62,084 bases of DNA from Planctomycetaceae bacterium. Lineage in GTDB: Bacteria; Planctomycetota; Planctomycetia; Planctomycetales; Planctomycetaceae. The DNA is taken from contig JAWKUA010000031.1 of the NCBI GenBank assembly GCA_041398785.1, positions 1 through 62,084 on the forward strand, in the 5' to 3' direction. The position numbers were made by a program, and so were the translations under genes. The notes beneath the pieces are model-generated. The model was not told the DNA's origin. It saw only the letters and a program-made list of their open reading frames with translations, and made no database searches. The stretch's first letter is position 1, and each line of letters begins with the position of its first letter. Of the stretch, positions 10,201-15,974 are shown in pieces.

Positions 10201-10282
10201 ACAGCCAAAGCACCGCGACGCCGCAATTCAGAATCCGCCGTGACGAACGATTGAACAGAATGCCGGACGTGATTGAAGACAT
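7241..10282 (-). CDS. Secretin N-domain repeat protein lacking the secretin barrel
   Basis: 1013 residues with an N-terminal signal region (residues about 20-41) and a Pro/Ala/Gln-rich linker. After an STN-like start (IRFNLRGQPWQTVLQWLADE) come several GspD N1-type ring modules, visible as repeated units like VRTFRLEHRRANEVIDLLYSLL, MKVYRLETINPQTLADLLQEL and YKVFTLKYATASWVTLSLEEYF. The C-terminal beta-barrel secretin domain that makes the pore is absent: the chain ends in a Gln/Gly/Pro-rich tail. A low-complexity Gly run and a Met-Gln repeat interrupt one module (DNA 9221-9328). It probably acts in the periplasm as a ring or scaffold of a type II secretion or pilus-like machine. The pore partner is not in the window. 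Confidence 0.8.
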   Translation of the reverse strand: MSSITSGILFNRSSRRILNCGVAVLWLCLCCVCPAAKVVGQEAFAVETPAAASPQNAQPASPATAPGQNGQPPSATPGDANKSPGESKDGKKDAATGTPEAIKRPSKTEQPAQSIADEVVKEESGRIRFNLRGQPWQTVLQWLADESQLSLDWQELPGDFLNLTTTRAYTLDEARDLLNRHLLSRGYAMLLDGEILSVVKTADLNPALVRRVEPEELDSLPDHSMVKVSFDLDWLIADEAVEELKPLLSSAGKIHKLSRTNRLEIVDTAGSLRDIRNIIQSEQSDDGQEQLVRTFRLEHRRANEVIDLLYSLLGIDKEGGAGGGGGGGGMDGNMMRQMQQQMQQQMQQMQQQMQNAAGKGGGAGSREPVKTRLVLNQRENMILAQAAPDQMAIIEKAIEQIDVPGEATNSLLQNISRMKVYRLETINPQTLADLLQELGDLDPGTVLKVDDKKKSIVAWASLADHLTITTLVDRLDQSGRSFDVIPLRRLDAEYVAGTIRMLMGPEEEDDNSRSRSRNYGYYYYGMQQQEEKEDAGFRIDADLQENRLLVYANSVEMEEIKSLLQKLGELPDPNKRDDGLRVFELSPGEDPELLKRKLQQLWRRNNELKFDLPEAINNESGDDAAPEDNRRVNGGSTPVTTANGAIEDLRPITIPVTSASTASGSRRAAPSADAFFAMLADDDAAGGEFPADVPPRRNSADAPIRFSLLEDGRLMISSEDISALNDMEDLMRQVARPARNYKVFTLKYATASWVTLSLEEYFEAEAQTESSMSYDPWYGYRPTEKKVRGNHSLSRRRQPQFIYDNFTSTILVRDADARQMQTIEELIEIYDVPEPADTRSMRVTKLFKLDNAKAETVANAVKDVFRDLLSSNDKALQKNEGEQRETRVISYFDGGGGDGGDDENPIRFKGLISIGVDPNSNTLIVSSTAALMDTIEAMIEELDKAALSSASMQVVRVGPTVDIGLLHEKLSQALGTAQPQQQQPQQPGNNGQTNGQPGQGVAIGGQPAAVNGE
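9221..9328 (-). repeat. Low-complexity Met/Gln and poly-Gly coding repeat
   Basis: Inside the secretin N-domain gene, repeats related to TGCTGCAT and a CCGCCGCCA-type run encode a Gly stretch followed by repeated M-Q-Q-Q units. It lies within a predicted ring domain and is likely a flexible insertion. Confidence 0.7.
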
Positions 10283-10839
10283 GAGCGATTCTTTCCAGGC
10301 GTCGATTCCGTTCCCAAAGTCGTAGTCAGGCTCGGCGGACGACCGTGGCGGCAGTTACTTCCGGAAACTCCGGAACCGCCTTCCAGCCGTCGAATGAACG
10401 TGGTGCCGCCACCGCGTCCGGTGTCCAACAGTCACGTGATTCAAAACAGAATGTCTTTTGTCTACAATGTCGCAGTTCAGAACCGGAATTACAACGTTAT
10501 TCTGGTACTCGGCGGGCGTGGAAGATTTCACCATTTGATGCTCCATCCCGCCGCGGAGCTGGTGTTTGTCAGGCCAGGCTCTGGCAAAACAGCCCAATAC
10601 TCCCCCGCAGGACATCGTGCGGCCGACTGTCCGGGTTCCACGAATCGCGACAGCAACGTTTCGACAAACGAATCAGGATACCACCCGGACGCACAACCGG
10701 ACTGTTCCGCAACTTCGACAACCACGCCTGGAACCGAAGACTGACGTCGGGCCGAACGCGTGTCCCGCATCAATTCCCGCAACTTTCGATTTATCACTTC
10801 CTGTTTCCTTCACCACTTCCTGTTAACTGAGTCCTTCCC
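10283..10839. other. Intergenic region between divergent genes, no gene seen
   Basis: This spacer separates the divergent secretin N-domain and DUF1501 genes and should contain both promoters. The short ORFs in it show no family signature or ribosome binding site. I could not identify a convincing promoter pair or RNA gene. Confidence 0.4.
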
Positions 10840-12213
10840 ATGCTTAACCTGACCGGACGCGGCACGGCACACACTTGCAATGGTACGACCAGGCGTGACT
10901 TTCTGCAGGCGGGCGTTCTGGGAGCCGCCGGGCTTTCGCTGCCGCAGTATCTGGCCGCCAAAGAACACGGAGCCGTTGATCCGGCGAAGGACAACCGCTC
11001 GTGCATCATGATTTTCAACCTGGGTGCTCCCAGCCAGCTTGACACGTTCGACATGAAGCCGGACGCACCGGCGGAAGTGCGCGGTCCGTTCCAGCCGATT
11101 TCCACCACCGCCGATTTTCAGATTTCTGAAATCTTTCCGAAGCACGCTCAGATCGCCGAACACTTTTCGCTGGTCCGATCCGTCCATCACACCGGAGCCG
11201 CCGTGCATGATGCCGGCTGGCAAATGATGCAGACCGGCCGGCAGTTCACCGGCGGTGTCGACTCGCCTCACGCCGGAGCCGTCCTGGCGTATCGCAAAGG
11301 CCGACGCACCGATCTGCCGCCGTTTGTTGTGCTGCCCGAAACCATGGGCCGAGGCGGCGGCAATCTCCCCAACGGCCAGGCCGGCGGTTTCCTCGGCAAG
11401 GCCTATGATCCGTTCGCACTGATGGCGGATCCGTCGCAGCCGAACTTCAAAGTGCCCGACCTGCTGCCACCGGAAACGATCGGCGAAGTTCGCCTGGACC
11501 GCCGTCGAAAACTGCGAGACCTGATCGACGAAACGGTCGACGTCTTCGAAGCCACCGAGAACGCTCAACTGCTGGACGACAACTTCAAGGCCGCGTATCG
11601 CATGATGACCAGCCCGCAGGCTCGCGATGCGTTCGATCTTTCGAAGGAACCGCAGTCCGTGCGAGACCGCTACGGCATGAATCGCTTCGGCCAGTGCTGC
11701 CTGCTGTCGCGGCGACTGATCGAAGCCGGTGTGCGATTTGTCACGATCAACACGTTTCTGACCGTGTTCGACGAAATTACCTGGGACATCCACGGATCAA
11801 AACCGTTCACATCCATCGCCGGCATGCGCGACATCGTGGCCCCGATGTACGACCAGGCGTATTCGGCTTTGATCGGTGATCTTGCCGAACGAGGCATGCT
11901 GGGCGACACGCTGGTCTGCAACGTGGCGGAATTCGGCCGGACTCCGAAAGTCAACCCCGCCGGAGGCCGCGACCACTGGCCTCAATGCTTCACCTGCTAC
12001 TTCGCCGGCGGCGGCGTACAGGGCGGTCGAGTCGTCGGAGCCAGCGATCCGATCGGCGGAGTTCCCGCGGATCGACCCGTACAACCCGCCGATGTCGTCG
12101 CCACGATCTTCCGCAGCGTCGGCCTGAACCTCGACAGCCACCTGCCCGGCCCCGCCGGCCGCCCGTTCCCGCTGGTCGACATCGGACATCGGGATATTCA
12201 TGAGCTGTTCTGA
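10840..12213 (+). CDS. DUF1501 protein, Tat-exported, sulfatase-like fold
   Basis: 457 residues. A twin-arginine signal (TTRRDFLQAGVLGAAGLSLPQ) marks Tat export. The body has the DUF1501 hallmarks: SCIMIFNLGAPSQLDTFDMKPDAP near the start, the VRSVHHTGAAVHDAG segment, CLLSRRLIEAGVRFVTIN, and a C-terminal AEFGRTPKVNPAGGRDHWPQ block with metal-ligand-like residues. In planctomycetes these genes usually follow a DUF1549/DUF1553 cytochrome-like partner. Here the upstream neighbour is divergent and the partner is absent. The enzyme class is alkaline-phosphatase/sulfatase-like by fold, but the substrate is unknown. Confidence 0.9.
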   Translation: MLNLTGRGTAHTCNGTTRRDFLQAGVLGAAGLSLPQYLAAKEHGAVDPAKDNRSCIMIFNLGAPSQLDTFDMKPDAPAEVRGPFQPISTTADFQISEIFPKHAQIAEHFSLVRSVHHTGAAVHDAGWQMMQTGRQFTGGVDSPHAGAVLAYRKGRRTDLPPFVVLPETMGRGGGNLPNGQAGGFLGKAYDPFALMADPSQPNFKVPDLLPPETIGEVRLDRRRKLRDLIDETVDVFEATENAQLLDDNFKAAYRMMTSPQARDAFDLSKEPQSVRDRYGMNRFGQCCLLSRRLIEAGVRFVTINTFLTVFDEITWDIHGSKPFTSIAGMRDIVAPMYDQAYSALIGDLAERGMLGDTLVCNVAEFGRTPKVNPAGGRDHWPQCFTCYFAGGGVQGGRVVGASDPIGGVPADRPVQPADVVATIFRSVGLNLDSHLPGPAGRPFPLVDIGHRDIHELF

Positions 12214-12229
12214 AATCGTGCGTGGAGAG

Positions 12230-12243
12230 ATCTGAAATCTCAA
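12230..12243. repeat. Heptanucleotide array, ATCTSAA type (2 units)
   Basis: Units ATCTGAA and ATCTCAA, the same family as the arrays at 12531, 12787 and 28188. Confidence 0.5.
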
Positions 12244-12256
12244 ATGGTAAGCCGCC

Positions 12257-12779
12257 ATGAAGTACAAACGCTTCGAAGACCTGCCCGTCTGGAACGACGC
12301 GGCTGGTCTCGCGGCGAAATTGTTTCCGTGGACTGCTCAGACCGTCTTCCGCGGCCCTGGCGATCTGGCCAATCAAATCCAGCGCTGCCCTGTCGATTTC
12401 CAATAACATTGCCGAAGGCTTCGAACGCAGTACCACCAATGAACTCCTGCCGTTCTTGTACTACGCTCGCGGGTCCGCCGGGGAAGTGCGTTCGATGCTG
12501 TGTGTCATGGACCGCATGTCGAGTTCACCAATTTGAAATCTGAAATCTCAGATCTCAAATCGACCTGCGAATCCATCTCCCGACACCTCCGCGGCTGGGC
12601 GGACAGCCTGCAGAATTCCAACATCAAAGGCCAGCCTCCTGACAAACGATTCGCGCGCTTGCGGAAACAGCAGCGACGTCAATCCGCCTTCCACCAGCAT
12701 CGAGACCATGAACAGGGAACGCGAAGAACAGCACATGAAGAAGCTGGAAGAATCGCGAAAGCAGAAAAAGTCTGAGTAG
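12257..12779 (+). pseudogene. Four-helix bundle protein (S23/Avd-like), frameshifted
   Basis: Read across frames, the sequence gives a typical S23-type four-helix-bundle protein: MKYKRFEDLPVWNDA, then AALSISNNIAEGFERS, LLPFLYYARGSAGEVRSMLC, and CESISRHLRGWADSLQNS. The parts lie in different frames. About two bases are missing near 12389, one base near 12521, and a further shift comes before a tail ending in ESRKQKKSE at 12779. The family has no settled function; members are often found near mobile or variable loci. A heptanucleotide array (12531-12558) lies inside the gene and encodes NLKSEISDLKS. With three frame breaks it cannot yield the full protein unless these are sequence errors. Confidence 0.75.
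12531..12558. repeat. Heptanucleotide array, ATYTSAR type (4 units)
   Basis: Units ATTTGAA, ATCTGAA, ATCTCAG, ATCTCAA in exact 7-bp register, within the broken four-helix-bundle gene. Three units equal seven codons, giving the heptapeptide-like LKSEISD LKS. Confidence 0.75.
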
Positions 12780-12786
12780 GGTTGAG

Positions 12787-12835
12787 ATCTGAGATTTCAG
12801 ATTTGAAATTTGAGATTTCAGAACTGAAATCTCAG
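12787..12835. repeat. Heptanucleotide array, ATYTSAR type (7 units)
   Basis: Seven contiguous units: ATCTGAG, ATTTCAG, ATTTGAA, ATTTGAG, ATTTCAG, AACTGAA, ATCTCAG. It fills most of the gap between the broken four-helix-bundle gene and the first DUF1559 gene. Confidence 0.8.
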
Positions 12836-12863
12836 ATCCGCACAAGCGTTCCTCAATTGTCAC

Positions 12864-13925
12864 ATGTACGACTTCCCACCCAACCGCATTCTCGCCGACA
12901 CGCCCTGGCCGACGCTGCTGATGCACGGGGTGCTGATAGCGATTTGCGCTATCGGATTCTGGACGGCCATCCGGCAGCGTTGGAAGAAGCAAAACAGGTT
13001 TCCCTGCTGGGATTTCGTGCTGTTTACCGTGGGATTTCTGCTGGTTTGGCTGCTGAGTACGCCGGTCGAAAACAAAGGCATCATCCTCGGCTACGGCGGA
13101 GTCGTGTTCTTGATTGCCGTCGTGGGTTCTGCCTGCGGAAACGGATGGTTCTCGACCAACCCGGTCTCGGCTTTGTTCTGCCTGATACTCCTGGCAATGA
13201 TTGCATTGGTGGTTTCTCCGGCAGTTCAGTCTGACGGAAGCCCGAGCCGCCGAACGGCCTGCAAGAATAACATTAGGCAGCTCGGACTTGCGTTTCATGT
13301 CTTCCACGATTTCCACGGCCAGTTTCCCTCGGCGTCTGGCGGCTTACCCAATGCTGATCGGACGGATCCTCCTGTCAGTTGGCGTGTCATCACGCTGCCA
13401 TATGTCGAACACTCACCGCTGTTTGAGCAATACGACCGCTCGCAGCCGTGGGATTCCGCTGCCAATATCCGATTTCAATCGCGACGAATAGAAGTGTTGT
13501 GTTGCCCGTCTGATCCGCGAAACACGGACCGCGGTTCCACAGAGCAGCCGTATTCGTACCCAACGTCCTACACCGTCCCCACCGGCGACGGCACGATTTT
13601 TGGTGATCCGTCGGGACCGGCGTTGTCGCTGGACGAAATCACCGATGGGACGTCTAACACGGTCATGGTCGTTGAAGCCTGCGGGACGGACATCGTCTGG
13701 ACGGAACCCCGCGACCTGGACGTCACGAAAACTCCGCTGGGCGTCAACTTACCTGGTTCGCAGCCAGGACAATCAGACGGCTTGCTTTCCAGCTACCACA
13801 CCACCGGAGCACACGTCGGGATGGCCGACGGTTCGGTCCGGTTCATGTCGAAAGACATTGATCCGCAGGTGCTGAAGAAGCTGACGACCGCAAATGCCGC
13901 GGACGGACCGGTGGAAGACTGGTAG
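12864..13925 (+). CDS. DUF1559 domain protein with multi-pass membrane N-terminus (copy 1)
   Basis: 353 residues. Unlike classical DUF1559 proteins it lacks the GFTLIELLVVIAII prepilin signal. It starts MYDFPPNRILADTPWPTLLMHG and has about four membrane segments in residues 15-125. The remainder is DUF1559: CKNNIRQLGLAFHVFHDFHGQFPSASG, SWRVITLPYVEHSPLFEQYD, then the C-terminal H-x9-DG motif (HTTGAHVGMADG). The last roughly 120 codons and the following 130 bases are nearly identical to the second copy at 14767. The protein is likely anchored in the inner membrane with its DUF1559 part outside. Role unknown. Confidence 0.8.
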   Translation: MYDFPPNRILADTPWPTLLMHGVLIAICAIGFWTAIRQRWKKQNRFPCWDFVLFTVGFLLVWLLSTPVENKGIILGYGGVVFLIAVVGSACGNGWFSTNPVSALFCLILLAMIALVVSPAVQSDGSPSRRTACKNNIRQLGLAFHVFHDFHGQFPSASGGLPNADRTDPPVSWRVITLPYVEHSPLFEQYDRSQPWDSAANIRFQSRRIEVLCCPSDPRNTDRGSTEQPYSYPTSYTVPTGDGTIFGDPSGPALSLDEITDGTSNTVMVVEACGTDIVWTEPRDLDVTKTPLGVNLPGSQPGQSDGLLSSYHTTGAHVGMADGSVRFMSKDIDPQVLKKLTTANAADGPVEDW

Positions 13926-14055
13926 CCGGCGAGTTCACAACAACTGGAATTCCGTCGGCCGTCACGTAAACTCCGCGACGGAATGAAGACCGAACCTCGG
14001 CTGCTGCCTTCTTCGCTGGCTGAGCTTGTTCCGCTGGTCGCCGCTGCTCCCGGAT
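13565..14055 (+). repeat. Direct repeat copy 1 (DUF1559 3' part plus mfd start)
   Basis: Nearly identical to 15484-15974, with about a dozen differences by eye and a one-base indel after the stop codon. It covers the 3' third of the DUF1559 gene, the intergenic bases and the first 24 codons of mfd. The offset is 1919 bp at the right end. Confidence 0.9.
13983..14055 (+). pseudogene. mfd 5' fragment (24 codons), duplication remnant
   Basis: Bases 13983-14055 repeat the first 24 codons of the intact mfd gene, starting with the same MKTEPRLLPSSLAELVPL, then diverge abruptly to unrelated sequence. It marks the right breakpoint of the tandem duplication. It cannot encode a functional Mfd. Confidence 0.9.
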
Positions 14056-14092
14056 CACCACTGCACCACGGAAACAACAGATTGGATTAGCT

Positions 14093-14296
14093 ATGAACAC
14101 GGACCTTGAACGTCGCGTCAGCGTCATCGAAAAGGAATTGTCCGACATGAAGTAGTTGCAGGGTTCTCCGCGGCAGGCAAAGGACTGGCGGACGACGTTC
14201 GGAATGTCCCGAGACGACGCTGGCTTCGAAGAAATGATCCGTCGTGGACGTCAGGTACGTCAACAGGATCAACAGGGTTCGCAGGACGCATCGTAG
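14093..14296 (+). pseudogene. Antitoxin-like ORF interrupted by an in-frame TAG
   Basis: From the ATG at 14093 the frame reads MNTDLERRVSVIEKELSDMK, meets TAG at codon 21 (14153-14155), then continues in the same frame as QAKDWRTTFGMSRDDAGF and RRGRQVRQQD to a TAG at 14294. This matches a small antitoxin family seen beside PIN toxins: a coiled N-terminal ALEKELxxLK segment, then DWRxTxGMF and GRxxRexdR. The stop at 14294 is two bases before the toxin ATG, the usual coupling of such pairs. Options are a dead antitoxin, restart at the TTG right after the TAG, readthrough, or a base error. Confidence 0.6.
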
Positions 14297-14298
14297 CG

Positions 14299-14718
14299 AT
14301 GCTTGTGCTTGATACCGACCATCTCATTGAACTCGATCGAGCTTCCGAAGCGGGTGCCGTTCTGCGGGAAAAACTCGAACAATCCAACCAGAACATTGCC
14401 ACGACCATTATATCTGCGGAAGAACAGTTCCGCGGATGGCTTGCGCAGATTCACGGTGAACCGGATCCTCACAGGCAGATTGCGGCGTACGAACGACTGA
14501 ATGGCAGGATTGAATTCTTTGCGGCCTGGAATGTTCTGCCATGGACCGTGACTGCTGCCGACAAGTTCACAGAACTGCGAAAATCGCGTGTTCGAATCGG
14601 GACGATCGACCTGAAGATCGCCAGCATCGTTCTGGCAAATGACGCGATTCTGTTGTCTCGCAACGTCCGTGACATTGACAAGGTCCCGGGCCTGCGATTC
14701 GAAGACTGGCTGTCCTGA
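14299..14718 (+). CDS. PIN-domain ribonuclease toxin, VapC family
   Basis: 139 residues, usual VapC size. The PIN acidic residues are visible: Asp5/Asp7 in LVLDTDHLIEL, Glu41/42 in TTIISAEEQF, Asp104 in IGTIDLKIASIVLA and Asp125 in LLSRNVRDIDKVPGL. VapC toxins are Mg-dependent RNases that cut tRNA or rRNA and are held by a cognate antitoxin. Here the antitoxin-like ORF just upstream carries an in-frame TAG. The pair lies exactly at the junction between the two copies of the DUF1559/mfd duplication, so it probably arrived with, or after, that rearrangement. Confidence 0.88.
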   Translation: MLVLDTDHLIELDRASEAGAVLREKLEQSNQNIATTIISAEEQFRGWLAQIHGEPDPHRQIAAYERLNGRIEFFAAWNVLPWTVTAADKFTELRKSRVRIGTIDLKIASIVLANDAILLSRNVRDIDKVPGLRFEDWLS

Positions 14719-14766
14719 CTTCTGTTCACCGGCCGTTGTGAGAGTTGCCGCGCGAGGAGCCGTTCG

Positions 14767-15843
14767 ATGTACGACTTCCCACCCAATCGCGTTTTCGCCG
14801 ACACGCCCTGGCCAACGCTGCTGATGCACGGGGTGCTCGTGGCGATCTGCATCGCGGGATTCTGCCGAGTTTTGCGACAGCGGGCAGTGCCGCGCAAGCA
14901 ACCTCATCTGCTTTGGTCGCTTCTGGCCATCGCCGCCGTTCTGATGCTGATCCGCGAATTCTTTGCAGTGGAACGCCTTCGCCCCGCCGTCATCGGTTAT
15001 TCATGGTTCGGAATCCTGTGTGGAGTCATCGGCGCGGTCCGTGCGAACGCCGCAACGTCCAAAGGAGTTAAATCCGATAGCCTGCCGGGATCCGTTGGCT
15101 GTGTCGTGATACTTGGCCTGATGCTGCTGGTTTTTCTGCCGGTAGTCCAGGGTGTAAGACAACGTCCTTCATCGCAACAGCATCAATGTCGGGCAAACAT
15201 GAACCACCTGACACTGGGCATGTTGAACTACCGAGCAGTATCCGGAACCCTGCCGTCCGCGAGCGGCCTGCGAATGGAAGATGGAATGACAAGTCCTCCA
15301 TTGAGTTGGCGTGTGGCAATCCTGCCGCAGATTGATGAGACGCAATTGTTCAACGAATACAGCACGTCGCAGGCATGGGACTCGGCGGCCAACGCGCGAT
15401 TGCAATTCCAGCGCCCAGATCACTACGTCTGTCCGGCAGCGGATTTCTACGCCGACGGTGATCCAAATGAGCCGCTCCTCACGTCCTACATCGTCCCCAC
15501 CGGCGACGGCACGATTTTTGGTGATCCCTCGGGACCGGCGTTGTCGCTGGACGAAATCACCGATGGGACGTCTAACACGGTCATGGTCGTTGAAGCCTGC
15601 GGGACGGACATCGTCTGGACGGAACCCCGCGACCTGGACGTCACGAAAACTCCGCTGGGCGTCAACTTACCTGGTTCGCACCCAGGACGATCGGACGGAT
15701 TGCTTTCCAGCTACCACGCCACCGGAGCACACGTCGGGATGGCCGACGGTTCGGTCCCGTTCATCTCGGAACACATCGATCCGCAGGTTCTGAAAAAGCT
15801 GACGACCGCAAATGCCGCGGACGGACCGGTGGAAGACTGGTAG
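14767..15843 (+). CDS. DUF1559 domain protein with multi-pass membrane N-terminus (copy 2)
   Basis: 358 residues, paralogue of the gene at 12864. It shares the start MYDFPPNR and the hydrophobic N-terminal segments. The central part has diverged (CRANMNHLTLGMLNYRAVSGTLPSASG), while the C-terminal third is almost identical and ends GPVEDW. The H-x9-DG motif is present as HATGAHVGMADG. No prepilin signal is seen. The pattern of a diverged middle and an identical 3' end suggests gene conversion or a recent partial duplication. mfd follows 58 bases downstream on the same strand. Confidence 0.8.
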   Translation: MYDFPPNRVFADTPWPTLLMHGVLVAICIAGFCRVLRQRAVPRKQPHLLWSLLAIAAVLMLIREFFAVERLRPAVIGYSWFGILCGVIGAVRANAATSKGVKSDSLPGSVGCVVILGLMLLVFLPVVQGVRQRPSSQQHQCRANMNHLTLGMLNYRAVSGTLPSASGLRMEDGMTSPPLSWRVAILPQIDETQLFNEYSTSQAWDSAANARLQFQRPDHYVCPAADFYADGDPNEPLLTSYIVPTGDGTIFGDPSGPALSLDEITDGTSNTVMVVEACGTDIVWTEPRDLDVTKTPLGVNLPGSHPGRSDGLLSSYHATGAHVGMADGSVPFISEHIDPQVLKKLTTANAADGPVEDW

Positions 15844-15974
15844 CCGGCGAAGTTCACAACAACTGGAATTCCGTCGGCCGTCACGTAAACTCCGCGACGG
15901 AATGAAGACCGAACCTCGGCTGCTGCCTTCTTCGCTGGCTGAGCTTGTTCCGCTGGTCGCTGCTGCTCCCGGAT
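15484..15974 (+). repeat. Direct repeat copy 2 (DUF1559 3' part plus mfd start)
   Basis: Partner of the repeat at 13565-14055. Here the mfd part continues into the full gene. Confidence 0.9.
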
